This document shows positions 47,679 through 59,383 of a stretch of DNA of 64,000 bases, one piece after another (position 1 is the stretch's first letter; every line of letters begins with the position of its first letter). The DNA is taken from NCBI RefSeq assembly GCF_001896205.1, contig NZ_MPNU01000001.1, forward strand, positions 609,292-673,291, given 5' to 3'. A program made the translations under genes and the position numbers. Origin of the DNA: Edwardsiella piscicida (lineage in GTDB: Bacteria > Pseudomonadota > Gammaproteobacteria > Enterobacterales > Enterobacteriaceae). The notes beneath the pieces are model-generated. The model was not told the DNA's origin. It worked only from the letters and a program-made list of their open reading frames with translations, and did no database searches.

Positions 47679-48656
47679 ATGCCCAACAGTCTTACCTTTT
47701 GCGATCTGCCCGCGGAGATTTATCGCTGGCCCGGCCTGCCGCTGTCGCTGAGCGGTGATGAGGTAATGCCTTTGGACTATCGCGCCGGTCACACCGGCTG
47801 GCTGCTGTACGGACGTCATCTGGATAAGGCGGCGCTGCAGGCGTTCCAGCGCCGTCTGGCGGCGCCGCTGGTGGTGGTGGCCGCGTGGTGCATCGAGGAC
47901 TATCAGGTGGTGCGCCTGGCCGGCGGTATGCCTGCCAGGGCCGCCAAGCTTGCCAATGAGCAGGGTATCGACACCGCGGTTTTGGGGCGTCTGCCGCACC
48001 TGCGCTCGCCGGGGCTGCTGGTGATGGATATGGACTCAACGGCCATTACCATCGAGTGTATCGACGAGATCGCGCGTCTGGCCGGAGTCGGCGGAGAGGT
48101 GGCCGCCGTGACCGAGCGCGCCATGCGCGGCGAGCTGGACTTTGCCGCCAGCCTGCGCCAGCGCGTTGCGGCGCTGGAGGGGGCCGACGCCGCCATCCTG
48201 CAGCAGGTCAGGGATGACCTGCCGCTGATGCCGGGACTGACCAGCCTGGTGCGTAAGCTGCAGGCGTTTGACTGGCATGTGGCGATTGCCTCCGGTGGCT
48301 TTACCTATTTTGCCGATCACCTGCGTACGCGTTTGAATTTGAGCGCCGCGGTGGCCAACGCGCTGGAGGTGCACAACGGGCGCCTGACCGGTCGGGTTAC
48401 GGGGCGGATCGTGGATGCGCAGTGCAAAGAGGATACCCTGTGCGAGCTGGCGCAGCGGCTGAATATCCCGTTAACCCAGACCGTCGCCATCGGCGATGGT
48501 GCGAACGATTTGAAGATGATCCAGCGTGCAGGGCTGGGGATCGCATTCCATGCCAAGCCCTGTGTCTACGATCGGGCGCCGTTGGCGATTCGTCATGCGG
48601 ATCTCATCGGTGTCCTGTGCGTGCTGAGCGCGACGTTAAAGCATGAAGAGCGTTAG
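47679..48656 (+). CDS. serB: Phosphoserine phosphatase
   Basis: Last step of serine synthesis. The 325 aa product (E. coli 322) has an N-terminal ACT-like regulatory half and a C-terminal HAD domain with nucleophile motif VMDMDSTAITIECIDE, motif II IASGGFTYFADHL and the metal-binding GDGANDLKMIQRAGLGIAFH. AAGGAG lies five bases before the ATG at 47679; an ATG at 47673 is less well placed. radA follows 54 bases later and may be co-transcribed. Confidence 0.97.
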   Translation: MPNSLTFCDLPAEIYRWPGLPLSLSGDEVMPLDYRAGHTGWLLYGRHLDKAALQAFQRRLAAPLVVVAAWCIEDYQVVRLAGGMPARAAKLANEQGIDTAVLGRLPHLRSPGLLVMDMDSTAITIECIDEIARLAGVGGEVAAVTERAMRGELDFAASLRQRVAALEGADAAILQQVRDDLPLMPGLTSLVRKLQAFDWHVAIASGGFTYFADHLRTRLNLSAAVANALEVHNGRLTGRVTGRIVDAQCKEDTLCELAQRLNIPLTQTVAIGDGANDLKMIQRAGLGIAFHAKPCVYDRAPLAIRHADLIGVLCVLSATLKHEER

Positions 48657-48710
48657 GGCGTATCCGCGCAGCGCGGAGGCGCCGGGCAGTTATCAGAAAG
48701 GAGAGCGGCA

Positions 48711-50099
48711 GTGGCAAAGGCGGTAAAACGGGCGTTTGTCTGTAATGAGTGCGGGGCGGACTATCCGCGCTGGCAGGGGCAGTGCTCGGCCTGCCAGGCC
48801 TGGAATAGCATCAGCGAGGTACGCCTGGCGGCGGCGCCGGCGGCGGGGCGCAGCGCGCGTCTGTCTGGCTATGCCGGGGATGCCGGAAGCCTGAGCAAGG
48901 TACAGAAGCTGTCGGAGATAAGCCTGGAGGCGCTGCCGCGTTTTTCGACCGGTTTTACCGAGTTTGACCGGGTGCTGGGCGGCGGCGTGGTGCCCGGCAG
49001 CGCCATTTTGATCGGCGGGAATCCCGGCGCAGGCAAGAGTACGCTGCTGCTGCAGACCCTGTGTCGCCTGTCACAGCAGATGAAGACCCTGTATGTGACC
49101 GGTGAGGAGTCGCTGCAGCAGGTGGCGATGCGTGCCCATCGCCTCGGCCTGCCGACGGAGGGGCTGAATATGCTGTCGGAGACCAGCATCGAGCAGATTT
49201 GTCTGATCGCCGAGCAGGAGCAGCCGAAGCTGATGGTTATCGACTCGATCCAGGTGATGCATATGGCCGATATTCAGTCTTCGCCCGGCAGCGTGGCGCA
49301 GGTGCGTGAAACGGCGGCCTATCTGACGCGCTTTGCCAAGACGCGCGGCGTGGCGATCGTCATGGTCGGTCACGTCACCAAGGATGGCTCTCTGGCCGGT
49401 CCCAAGGTGCTGGAACACTGTATCGACTGCTCTGTGCTGCTCGACGGCGACGCCGACTCGCGCTTTCGCACCCTGCGCAGCCATAAAAATCGCTTCGGCG
49501 CGGTCAATGAGCTGGGGGTTTTCGCCATGACCGAGCAGGGACTGCGCGAGGTCAGTAACCCGTCGGCGATCTTCCTCAGCCGCGGCGAGGAGATCACCGC
49601 CGGCAGTTCGGTGATGGTGGTGTGGGAAGGGACCCGCCCGCTGCTGGTGGAGATCCAGGCGCTGGTGGATACCTCGATGATGTCCAATCCGCGGCGGGTT
49701 GCCGTGGGGCTGGAGCAGAACCGTCTGGCGATTCTGCTGGCGGTGCTGCATCGCCACGGTGGGCTGCAGATGGCCGATCAGGATGTGTTCGTCAACGTGG
49801 TTGGCGGGGTAAAGGTAAGCGAGACCAGCGCGGATCTGGCGCTGCTGATGTCGCTGGTGTCCAGCCTGCGCGACCGGCCGCTGCCGCAGGATCTGGTGAT
49901 CTTTGGCGAGGTGGGGCTGGCGGGCGAGGTGCGTCCAGTCGCCAGCGGTCAGGAGCGTATTATTGAGGCGGCCAAGCACGGTTTCCGGCGGGCGATAGTC
50001 CCCCATGCCAACGTGCCGAAGAAGGCGATCCCCAATATGACGGTGTACGGCGTGAAGAAGCTGTCGGACGCGCTGGATATTCTGCAGGATCTGGCATGA
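48711..50099 (+). CDS. radA: DNA repair protein RadA
   Basis: RecA-like branch-migration ATPase for recombinational repair. The 462 aa protein uses a GTG start nine bases after GGAGAG and has a zinc finger CNECGADYPRWQGQCSAC, Walker A GGNPGAGKST, the RadA-specific KNRFGAVNELG motif, and a C-terminal Lon-like domain with DLVIFGEVGLAGEVRPV. In K-12 nadR comes next; here the gene is followed directly by a terminator and convergent ettA. Confidence 0.97.
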   Translation: MAKAVKRAFVCNECGADYPRWQGQCSACQAWNSISEVRLAAAPAAGRSARLSGYAGDAGSLSKVQKLSEISLEALPRFSTGFTEFDRVLGGGVVPGSAILIGGNPGAGKSTLLLQTLCRLSQQMKTLYVTGEESLQQVAMRAHRLGLPTEGLNMLSETSIEQICLIAEQEQPKLMVIDSIQVMHMADIQSSPGSVAQVRETAAYLTRFAKTRGVAIVMVGHVTKDGSLAGPKVLEHCIDCSVLLDGDADSRFRTLRSHKNRFGAVNELGVFAMTEQGLREVSNPSAIFLSRGEEITAGSSVMVVWEGTRPLLVEIQALVDTSMMSNPRRVAVGLEQNRLAILLAVLHRHGGLQMADQDVFVNVVGGVKVSETSADLALLMSLVSSLRDRPLPQDLVIFGEVGLAGEVRPVASGQERIIEAAKHGFRRAIVPHANVPKKAIPNMTVYGVKKLSDALDILQDLA

Positions 50100-50120
50100 T
50101 GCGGGTACCCATCGCGCAGT

Positions 50121-50147
50121 AAAAAGGCTCCCTCGGGAGCCTTTTTC
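50121..50147. terminator. Bidirectional terminator radA / ettA
   Basis: AAAAAGGCTCCC pairs with GGGAGCCTTTTT around a three-base loop, serving both convergent genes. Confidence 0.93.
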
Positions 50148-50161
50148 GTAGCATGACGCGC

Positions 50162-51829
<1,668 letters not shown>

Positions 51830-52215
51830 GTTGCTCTGAGCCTCTTGTTATCGGATGAATATGCTGCGGATCGATAGTGGATGCGGAGTGTAGCCCGTTC
51901 ATCCACGGATAACAACGACCCGCGGGCAGGGTGTAGACAAAGCGCGAGTATAGCGTGCCGTCGTTCTTTTTCCTTGCGATCTCTGTCGGTTCCAGGCGAA
52001 TTCTCCCCGATTGAGCGCGTAAAGGGGAAAAGGGATGGCGACAGGCCGTGGGCAACGTGTACGTGTAAATGAGTGCAAGAAAAGCAGGAGGCGGGGAATG
52101 CTTTGCTAAAATCACTGTCATAGAATTTCAGACGGTTAGCCAACGCTCCACGCGGAGCGATGGCGATCATTCGGTGGACGCGCAGGGCGCGAGGGTCAGC
52201 AAAGGAAAGAGAAAC
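51830..52215. promoter_or_regulatory. Divergent intergenic region ettA / slt
   Basis: A 386-base non-coding gap. For slt, TGCTAAAAT at 52104-52112 is a good extended -10 element, leaving a leader of about 95 bases to the ATG at 52216, which has AAGGAAAGAG before it. The ettA promoter is presumably in the left half but was not located. Confidence 0.5.
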
Positions 52216-54144
52216 ATGGTCATGGTGGGCAAATGGCGCTATTGGAGCGTCGGGCTATGCCTCGCGCTGAGCGCGGCGGCGGCCTCGGCAGATTCGCTCG
52301 ATGCGCAGCGCGCGCGCTATCAACAGATTAAGCAGGCGTGGGACGGCAACCGGATGGACAGCGTCAATCAGCTGATGCCGACGCTGCGCGACTATCCGCT
52401 CTACCCCTATCTGGCTTATCGGGCACTGACGCAGGATATGTCCCAGGTTAATGCTCAGCAGATTAAGGCCTTTTTGCAGCAGTATCCGACGCTGCCGCCG
52501 GCGCGCAGCCTGACGTCGCGCTATGTCAATGAGCTGGCGCGGCGCGAGGATTGGATAGGCCTGCTCGCCTTCAGTCCCCAGCCGCCGCAGCCGGTGGCGG
52601 CGCGCTGTAACTATTATTACGCCCAGTATGCCACGGGGCATGCGGAGGCGGCGTGGCGCGGCGCGCAGACGGTCTGGATGAGCGGTCAGTCACTGCCCTC
52701 CAGCTGCGACAAGCTGTTCGATGCCTGGAAGGGGGCCGGTGGGCTACGGGATCAGGCGATACTGGCTCGTCTGCGTCTGGCGCTGGAAAAAGGCAACGCG
52801 GGGCTGGTGAAATACCTGCAGCAGCTGCTGCCGGCGAATTACCAGACCCTGAATACCGCGCTGACGGCGCTGCAGGCCAATCCGCGCAGCGTAGAGGCCT
52901 TTGCCCGCAGCGTTGCGCCGAGCGATTTTACCCGCGATATCGTGGGGGTCGCCTTTGCCTCGCTGGCGCGTCAGGATGCGGACGCCGCGCGGGCGATGCT
53001 GCCCACGCTGGTGCGTCTGCAGCATATTCCGTCGAGTCAGCGGCAGGCGATGGAGGAGACCATTGCCTGGCGACTGATGGGCAGCGACGCCAGCGCCGAC
53101 GATCGCCGCTGGCGCGACGGCGTGATCCGCCGCAGCCATAATGCGGCGTTGCTGGAGCGACGTCTGCGTATGGCGCTGGGCGAGGGCAATCCGGCGCAGG
53201 TGCGCGAATGGCTGGGGCGTTTACCGCAGTCGGTGCGTGATAAGGATGAATGGCGCTATTGGCAAGCGGTGTCGCTGATAGATGAGGGTAAGCGCAGCGA
53301 GGGGCAGGCGATTCTGCGGGCGCTGATCAAGCAGCGCGGCTTTTATCCGATGGTGGCCGCCCAGCGGCTGGGTATTCCCTATCCGCTGCAGGTGATGCGC
53401 GCGGTACGCCCGGATGCCGCCCTGGCGCAGGAGCCAGCGATCGCCCGCGTGCGTGAGCTGATGTACTGGAATATGGATAATACCGCGCGCAGTGAGTGGA
53501 GCGCGCTGGTCGCCAGCAAGCCTCGTCCCCAGCAGGAGGCGCTGGCGCGCTATGCCCTGGATCAGGGCTGGGCCGATCTGAGCGTGCAGGCGACGATTGT
53601 GGCGAAGCTGTGGGATCATCTGCAGGAGCGATTCCCGCTGGCCTGGCCGCAGGAGTTTCGCAGCGCAACCGAGGATAAGGGGATCACCCAAAGCTATGCC
53701 ATGGCCATCGCCCGCCAGGAGAGCGCCTGGAACCCAGAGGCGCGTTCCTCGGTCGGCGCCAGCGGTCTGATGCAGCTGATGCCGAAGACCGCTGAGCACA
53801 CGGCCAAGATGTTCAGCCTGAGTCACTATCAAAACAGCAGCCAGCTGTTCGATCCCAAAATCAATATCGATATTGGTACCCGTTACCTGGAGTACGTCTA
53901 CCAGAGCCTGGGGCGTAACCGTATTCTGGCGAGCGCCGCCTACAACGCGGGGCCGTCGCGGGTGAATACCTGGCTCGGCAACAGCGACGGGCGGGTAGAT
54001 GCGGTGGCGTTTATCGAGAGCATTCCGTTTTCGGAGACGCGTGGCTACGTGAAGAACGTATTAGCCTATGATGCCTACTATCGCTATTTCATGCATCGAC
54101 CGGATCAGATACTGACGGACGCCGAGTGGGCGCGTCGCTACTAG
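52216..54144 (+). CDS. slt: Soluble lytic murein transglycosylase Slt70
   Basis: Periplasmic exo-lytic transglycosylase cutting glycan strands to 1,6-anhydro muropeptides. The 642 aa precursor (E. coli 645) has a signal peptide ending near AAAASA, a long alpha-helical superhelical U/L domain, and a C-terminal lysozyme-like domain with catalytic Glu502 ([20 protein letters not shown]) and the family blocks [10 protein letters not shown] and [16 protein letters not shown]. In-frame codons extend to 52069 but the ATG at 52216 has the Shine-Dalgarno and the signal sequence. Confidence 0.97.
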   Translation: MVMVGKWRYWSVGLCLALSAAAASADSLDAQRARYQQIKQAWDGNRMDSVNQLMPTLRDYPLYPYLAYRALTQDMSQVNAQQIKAFLQQYPTLPPARSLTSRYVNELARREDWIGLLAFSPQPPQPVAARCNYYYAQYATGHAEAAWRGAQTVWMSGQSLPSSCDKLFDAWKGAGGLRDQAILARLRLALEKGNAGLVKYLQQLLPANYQTLNTALTALQANPRSVEAFARSVAPSDFTRDIVGVAFASLARQDADAARAMLPTLVRLQHIPSSQRQAMEETIAWRLMGSDASADDRRWRDGVIRRSHNAALLERRLRMALGEGNPAQVREWLGRLPQSVRDKDEWRYWQAVSLIDEGKRSEGQAILRALIKQRGFYPMVAAQRLGIPYPLQVMRAVRPDAALAQEPAIARVRELMYWNMDNTARSEWSALVASKPRPQQEALARYALDQGWADLSVQATIVAKLWDHLQERFPLAWPQEFRSATEDKGITQSYAMAIARQESAWNPEARSSVGASGLMQLMPKTAEHTAKMFSLSHYQNSSQLFDPKINIDIGTRYLEYVYQSLGRNRILASAAYNAGPSRVNTWLGNSDGRVDAVAFIESIPFSETRGYVKNVLAYDAYYRYFMHRPDQILTDAEWARRY

Positions 54145-54192
54145 CCCGGCGCGCTGGCGGCCTACATCCTGCGCGGGGTCTATGGTATGCTT

Positions 54193-54210
54193 GTACTCGT
54201 TGAATAGTTC
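54193..54210. promoter_or_regulatory. TrpR operator in the trpR promoter
   Basis: GTACTCGTTGAATAGTTC matches the trp operator consensus GTACTAGTTAACTAGTAC at 14 of 18 positions, 26 bases before the trpR ATG and beside a -10-like TATGCT at 54186-54191. This fits trpR autorepression as known in E. coli. Confidence 0.7.
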
Positions 54211-54235
54211 AGCCGTAGGCAAGGTAGATCAGACG

Positions 54236-54568
54236 ATGCAAAAGACAACGCCCGCGCCGGATCAGGCTCCCGCAGAGCCTGATGACTGGCAACGCTTCAT
54301 TCAGCTCTTACAGCAGGCCTACCAAGAGGGGTGCCAGGAGCCGATGCTACAGCTGTTTCTAACGCCGGATGAGCGCGATGCGCTGGCAACCCGGGTGCGC
54401 ATCATTGAAGAGCTGTTGAAGGGGGAGATGAGCCAGCGTGAGCTGAAGAGTCAGCTGGGCGCCGGTATCGCCACGATTACCCGGGGTTCCAACAGCCTAA
54501 AAATGGCGTCGCCGGACTTCAAGCGCTGGCTGGTGCGCCAGCTGTTGCCATCGACGCCTCAGGCGTAA
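54236..54568 (+). CDS. trpR: Trp operon repressor
   Basis: Tryptophan-dependent repressor of trp, aroH, mtr and its own gene. The 110 aa all-helical protein (E. coli 108) has the corepressor-binding [19 protein letters not shown] and the helix-turn-helix [20 protein letters not shown], nearly identical to E. coli; the N-terminal arm and C-terminus diverge. An upstream ATG at 54182 lies upstream of the operator, and 54236 is preferred. Convergent with yjjX, overlapping by ten bases. Confidence 0.97.
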   Translation: MQKTTPAPDQAPAEPDDWQRFIQLLQQAYQEGCQEPMLQLFLTPDERDALATRVRIIEELLKGEMSQRELKSQLGAGIATITRGSNSLKMASPDFKRWLVRQLLPSTPQA

Positions 54569-55095
54569 TGGGGCGGCGGCTCGCGGTGATAGCCAGGCTC
54601 CAGCGCCGCCAGGGCTAGCAGCAGTGCCTGGTAATAAACGCTGGTGCGGCTGAGCCGTCCCTGGGTAAAGATGCCGATGGCGCCCTCTCGCCGGTTTATA
54701 TCATCGATGCCGCTCAGGCGGCGCATCTCATGCCCCAGCGTCTGTCCCTGCCGGATGCCGTCCATGACGCTATCCGGCAGCGTCAGGCTGGCGGAGCGGG
54801 ATTCGCCGCGGTGGCCGTGGTTTTCCACCGACATCCAGGCAAAGGTCATATTATCTTCAATTCCCGCCTCAATGCCGACCCAAAAGTCTGCCTCTGGCCG
54901 CAGCTGACGGGCGCAGATAACGCGATGACGCGCTCCGCTGCGCGTTTGCGTGCTCCCCAAGGGCTGCTCCGGCACGCCGCTATCGACGTCTATCCCTTCA
55001 ATGCGGTATTGTCCGGCGCCAAAGGCGGCGTCAAATGCCAGCGTAATGGCCTGAATTTTTGCCGGATTGGTGGTCGCGGCGACAACATGGTACAT
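54559..55095 (-). CDS. yjjX: Inosine/xanthosine triphosphatase YjjX
   Basis: House-cleaning NTPase that hydrolyses ITP and XTP, also reported to contact EF-Tu. The 178 aa product (E. coli 170) has the nucleotide-binding start [41 protein letters not shown], and [17 protein letters not shown]. It faces trpR and is divergent from gpmB. Confidence 0.94.
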   Translation of the reverse strand: MYHVVAATTNPAKIQAITLAFDAAFGAGQYRIEGIDVDSGVPEQPLGSTQTRSGARHRVICARQLRPEADFWVGIEAGIEDNMTFAWMSVENHGHRGESRSASLTLPDSVMDGIRQGQTLGHEMRRLSGIDDINRREGAIGIFTQGRLSRTSVYYQALLLALAALEPGYHREPPPHYA

Positions 55096-55258
55096 ACGGT
55101 TCCGGTTTCCTTTAAACGAGTGAGTGCCGCGATGGTCCGGGGCGCAGCCGACGGCTGTGCGTGCGCGGCAGCGGGACTCCGTGTAGCGATTCGGCCGGGA
55201 AAGTCCGGTCAGTAAGCGTAGCAGTGGCTGAAGACAGCCCAGTATAGGTAAAAAAGAG

Positions 55259-55906
55259 ATGAGACAGGTATATCTTATTCGTCACGGCGAAACGGAGTGG
55301 AACGTACAGCGGCGTATTCAGGGACAGTCGAACAGCCCGCTGACCGTGATGGGCGAACAGCAGGCGCGGCAGGTCGGCGCGCGCTTAGGGCAGATGGGCA
55401 TTACCCACGTGATCGCCAGCGATCTGGGGCGCACTCAGCAGACGGGGGAGATCATCGCCGCGGCCTGTCGCTGTCCGCTGACGCTGGATGCCCGTCTGCG
55501 CGAGCTGAGCATGGGGGTGCTGGAGTCGCGTCTGTTGGCCTCGCTGTCGCCGCAGGAGGAGCAGTGGCGCCTGAGCATGCTGGATGGTTCGCCGCAGGGC
55601 TGTATTCCGCAGGGGGAGACCATGGCGCAGCTGGCTGAGCGCATGCAGCAGGCGCTGAACGATTGCCTGGCGCTACCGCAGGGGAGCCGTCCGGTGCTGG
55701 TGAGCCATGGCATTGCCCTGGGCTGCCTGCTCTCCACGGTGCTGGGACTGCCGCCGTACGCTGAGCGCCGCCTGCGCCTGCGCAACTGCTCGCTGTCGCG
55801 GGTGGACTATCAGCAGAGCGCATGGCTGGCGAGCGGATGGGTGGTCGAAACGGCGGGGGATGTACAGCATCTGGCCCAGCCGTCGATGGATGAAGTGTTA
55901 CGTTAG
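55259..55906 (+). CDS. gpmB: Histidine phosphatase family protein GpmB
   Basis: Cofactor-dependent phosphoglycerate-mutase-like protein; in E. coli it behaves as a phosphatase more than a mutase. The 215 aa product (same as E. coli) has the phosphohistidine motif [20 protein letters not shown] and second catalytic His in [14 protein letters not shown], with the acidic [10 protein letters not shown] between. It is convergent with robA, with a four-base overlap. Confidence 0.93.
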   Translation: MRQVYLIRHGETEWNVQRRIQGQSNSPLTVMGEQQARQVGARLGQMGITHVIASDLGRTQQTGEIIAAACRCPLTLDARLRELSMGVLESRLLASLSPQEEQWRLSMLDGSPQGCIPQGETMAQLAERMQQALNDCLALPQGSRPVLVSHGIALGCLLSTVLGLPPYAERRLRLRNCSLSRVDYQQSAWLASGWVVETAGDVQHLAQPSMDEVLR

Positions 55907-56793
55907 GACGACGGCGTGTGTCGGATGGGGATCAGGTACTCACAGCGCAGATTTTTAGGCGGTCGCTGCGTGGAGTCCACGAGGGGATAGAAACGCTCCA
56001 CATCATAGCCGCGGCGACGGGTCAGATTCAGGGTCGGCAGGGCGCTGTTGTACAGGCTCATAATGAATGCCTGGAAGTGCTCGGTCGGGCCCTGATAGCT
56101 GAATTTGGCATATTCGCCGCCGGCCAGCTCGATAGACTGCACTTCGCGGGTGACCTGCTTGGGTAGCAGGTGTGGCTCCAGGGCCGTGGTATACATGATC
56201 GACTGCTCATCATCCTTGTCCGGGTTCGGATGCGAGTGGTGCAGCCCATACAGCACCGGCGGAATATCGCGGATATCCTGCACCGCGTGCAAAAAATCGC
56301 GCCAGAACTGCGTGCGCAGCTCGGTGCGTACGCGGCAGATCTGCTCTAAGGTGCAGGTATAGCTCTGGGTGACGCCGACCAGGGATAGGCTGGGCAGCGT
56401 GATGAACTCGGGCGTAGGGATAGCGTAATCCCCCAAACGGATCGGCGGGCGCATACCGTAGGCATGCCACTCCTCCTCCCTGCGATACAGCGCCGGTGTT
56501 TTGTTAAACTGTTTTTTGAAGGCGCGGGTGAACGTCTGCTGAGAGTCAAAGCGGTACTGCAGCGCGATATCCAGAATAGGCCGGCTGGTCAGGCGCAGCG
56601 CCGCCGCCGCGTTAGAGAGGCGACGGGCGCGAATATAGGCGCCGATGGCTTGTCCGGTGACATCTTTGAACATGCGCTGTAAATGCCATTTGGAGTAGCC
56701 TGCCTTGGCCGCGACGTTGTCGAGGGTAAGAGGGTGATCGAGGTGTCCTTCTAACCAATTTAGCAGGTCATGAATAATATCGGCCTGATCCAT
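55903..56793 (-). CDS. robA: Right-origin-binding protein Rob
   Basis: AraC/XylS regulator of the mar/sox/rob regulon. The 296 aa protein has an N-terminal DNA-binding domain with two helix-turn-helices (LDNVAAKAGYSKWHLQRMFK; RPILDIALQYRFDSQQTFTRAFKKQF) and a C-terminal GyrI-like effector domain (about 120-290) that in E. coli binds bile salts and fatty acids. E. coli Rob is 289 aa. Divergent from creA with 194 bases between. Confidence 0.96.
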   Translation of the reverse strand: MDQADIIHDLLNWLEGHLDHPLTLDNVAAKAGYSKWHLQRMFKDVTGQAIGAYIRARRLSNAAAALRLTSRPILDIALQYRFDSQQTFTRAFKKQFNKTPALYRREEEWHAYGMRPPIRLGDYAIPTPEFITLPSLSLVGVTQSYTCTLEQICRVRTELRTQFWRDFLHAVQDIRDIPPVLYGLHHSHPNPDKDDEQSIMYTTALEPHLLPKQVTREVQSIELAGGEYAKFSYQGPTEHFQAFIMSLYNSALPTLNLTRRRGYDVERFYPLVDSTQRPPKNLRCEYLIPIRHTPSS

Positions 56794-56987
56794 AAAGCGT
56801 CCTTAATGCGGTGGTATACATAGGCTGCATATAGTGTGCAGGGAAGCAACCATGATCCGACGAAACGTGCTGATTGCAATACGAACTTAAGGGCAAGCAG
56901 TATAATAAAAAAATGGCTTGTTATCTTTTCTATTCAACGTCGGCAAAGTAATAACGACTGTTATTATAAATTTTCAGAGGTAAAGTA

Positions 56988-57476
56988 GTGAATAAATATT
57001 TTGTTGGCTTATGTGTCGCGCTGACGACCCTGTGGGGAGCCTCGGTCCACGCCGAGGAGATCGGCTCTGTCGACACGGTATTTAAGCTGTTTGGCCCAGA
57101 TCATAAGATTGTGGTAGAGGCCTTTGACGATCCTGACGTGGAAAATGTGACCTGCTACGTCAGCCGAGCGAAAACCGGCGGAATCAAAGGCGGTTTGGGG
57201 CTGGCTGAGGATACCTCGGATGCGGCGATCTCCTGTCAGCAGGTGGGGCCGATCGCGCTGAGTGAAAAAATTCGTAACAAAAAAGCGGATGGCGAGGTGG
57301 TATTTCGCAAACGCACATCGCTGGTCTTTAAGAAGCTACAGGTCGTGCGCTTTTATGACAGCAAGCGTAATGTGCTGATCTATCTCTCCTATTCTGATCG
57401 GGTTGTGGAGGGATCGCCGAAGAACGCGATCAGCGCGGTGCCGGTGATGCCGTGGAGCGCGGCGCCGCAGGGATAA
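56988..57476 (+). CDS. creA: Periplasmic CreA-family protein
   Basis: Conserved protein of unknown function. The 162 aa product is read from GTG, preceded by GAGGTAAAG, has a signal peptide ending ASVHA, and the CreA core [22 protein letters not shown] and [20 protein letters not shown], with two cysteines probably paired. In E. coli it leads creABCD; here a terminator and convergent proS follow, so creBCD are not linked. Confidence 0.93.
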   Translation: MNKYFVGLCVALTTLWGASVHAEEIGSVDTVFKLFGPDHKIVVEAFDDPDVENVTCYVSRAKTGGIKGGLGLAEDTSDAAISCQQVGPIALSEKIRNKKADGEVVFRKRTSLVFKKLQVVRFYDSKRNVLIYLSYSDRVVEGSPKNAISAVPVMPWSAAPQG

Positions 57477-57490
57477 CCTTGCATTCAAGC

Positions 57491-57527
57491 AAAAAAAACC
57501 AGGCCAACAGCGGCGGCCTGGTTTTTA
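57491..57527. terminator. Bidirectional terminator creA / proS
   Basis: AAAACCAGGCC pairs with GGCCTGGTTTTT with a loop of ten bases; symmetrical and located between two convergent genes. Confidence 0.9.
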
Positions 57528-57546
57528 ACGATCACGCGCGGCGCGA

Positions 57547-59265
57547 TCAGCGCGCGATCTGCGCCTGCAGGAAGGCTGCAATCTCATCGACGCTGATCAT
57601 CAGCTTCTCACCGCTGCGGCGATACTTGTACTCGATCTCGTTGTTATCGAGGTTACGATCGCCAATGACGACGGTATGCGGAATACCGATCAGCTCCATA
57701 TCGGCAAACATGACGCCAGGACGCTCTTTACGATCGTCCAGCAGGACCTCAATGCCCTTGGCGCGCAGCTCGTCGTACAGACGCTCGGCCACCTCTTTCA
57801 CCCGGAATGACTTGTGCATGTTCATCGGCAGGATGGCGACCTGGAACGGCGCGATGGCGTCCGGCCAGATGATACCGCGCTCATCGTGGTTCTGCTCGAT
57901 GGCCGCGGCGACAACGCGAGTTACCCCGATACCGTAGCAGCCCATGGTCATCAGCTGATTGCGGCCATCCTCGCCCTGTACGGTCGCATTGAGCGCTTCG
58001 GTGTACTTGGTGCCCAGCTGGAAGATATGCCCCACTTCGATGCCGCGTTTGATGAGCAGCGTACCCTTACCATCCGGGCTGGGATCGCCTTCGACCACGT
58101 TACGAATATCGGCAATCTGCGGCAGCGCGACGTCACGCTCCCAGTTGATGCCAAAATAATGTTTGCCATCGATATTCGCGCCGGCGCCAAAATCGCTCAT
58201 CGCCGCAACGGCGCGGTCGGCCACGACCGGCAGCGGCAGATTGACCGGTCCCAGAGAGCCCGGCCCGGCGTTGACCAGCGCGCGGATTTCCGCCTCGTTG
58301 GCGAAGGTCAGCGGGCTGGCAACCAGCGCCAGTTTCTCCGCCTTCACTTCGTTCAGTTCGTGATCGCCGCGCACCAGCAGGGCAACCAGCGTATGGCCGC
58401 TCTCTTCGCTGGCGTGAACCAGCAGCGTCTTCACGGTTTTTTCGATCGGCAGACCATGCTGTTCAACCAGCTCCGCGATGGTCTTGGCATTCGGGGTGTC
58501 TACCAGCTGCATCGGCTGGGTTGCCGCTGCACGCTCGGCGGTCGGCGCCAGGGCCTCGGCCAGCTCAATGTTGGCGGCATAGTCAGAGGCGGTAGAGAAG
58601 ACGATGTCGTCTTCCCCGCTCTGGGCCAGCACCTGGAACTCATGGGAGGCGTTACCGCCGATGGAGCCGGTGTCGGCCTGTACGGCGCGGAAGTCCAGAC
58701 CCATGCGGCTAAAGATGCGACCGTAGGCGGCATACATGGCGTCATAGGTCTCCTGCAGGGACGCCTGAGTGGTGTGGAAGGAGTAGGCATCCTTCATCAG
58801 GAATTCGCGGGAGCGCATGACGCCGAAGCGCGGGCGTACTTCATCGCGGAATTTGGTCTGGATCTGGTAGAAGTTCAGCGGCAGCTGCTTATAAGAGCTG
58901 ATTTCGTTGCGTACCAGATCGGTAATGACCTCTTCATGGGTCGGGCCGAGCACAAACGGGCGATCGCCGCGGTCGACAAAGCGCAGCAGCTCGGGACCGT
59001 ACTGTTCCCAGCGCCCGCTCTCCTGCCACAGATCGGCCGGCTGCACCACGGGCATGGATACCTCGATCGCACCGGCGTAGTTCATCTCCTCGCGCACGAT
59101 GTTTTCGACTTTGTTCAGAACACGCAGGCCGGTCGGCAGCCAGGTATACAGGCCGGACGCCAGTTTGCGGATCATCCCGGCGCGCAGCATCAGCTGGTGG
59201 CTGACGACCTCCGCGTCGGCGGGTGTCTCCTTGAGGGTGGAGAGCAGATATTGGCTAGTACGCAT
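57547..59265 (-). CDS. proS: Prolyl-tRNA synthetase
   Basis: Charges tRNA-Pro; bacterial type with an inserted editing domain that clears Ala-tRNA-Pro. The 572 aa protein (E. coli 572) has class II motif 1 ([20 protein letters not shown]), motif 2 ([21 protein letters not shown]), a YbaK-like editing insert (about residues 225-380), motif 3 ([17 protein letters not shown]) and a C-terminal anticodon-binding domain. Nothing unusual. Confidence 0.98.
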   Translation of the reverse strand: MRTSQYLLSTLKETPADAEVVSHQLMLRAGMIRKLASGLYTWLPTGLRVLNKVENIVREEMNYAGAIEVSMPVVQPADLWQESGRWEQYGPELLRFVDRGDRPFVLGPTHEEVITDLVRNEISSYKQLPLNFYQIQTKFRDEVRPRFGVMRSREFLMKDAYSFHTTQASLQETYDAMYAAYGRIFSRMGLDFRAVQADTGSIGGNASHEFQVLAQSGEDDIVFSTASDYAANIELAEALAPTAERAAATQPMQLVDTPNAKTIAELVEQHGLPIEKTVKTLLVHASEESGHTLVALLVRGDHELNEVKAEKLALVASPLTFANEAEIRALVNAGPGSLGPVNLPLPVVADRAVAAMSDFGAGANIDGKHYFGINWERDVALPQIADIRNVVEGDPSPDGKGTLLIKRGIEVGHIFQLGTKYTEALNATVQGEDGRNQLMTMGCYGIGVTRVVAAAIEQNHDERGIIWPDAIAPFQVAILPMNMHKSFRVKEVAERLYDELRAKGIEVLLDDRKERPGVMFADMELIGIPHTVVIGDRNLDNNEIEYKYRRSGEKLMISVDEIAAFLQAQIAR

Positions 59266-59383
59266 GAGTATGGTTCCGTTCGAACGAGCAAAAAAAGTAG
59301 TCTAGTTTACCAGTGCCTGCGGGGCGTCAAAAGAGAGCCGCATGATTTTTTAGGCGCGATGCCGTTACGGCCGCTGGTGCGGC

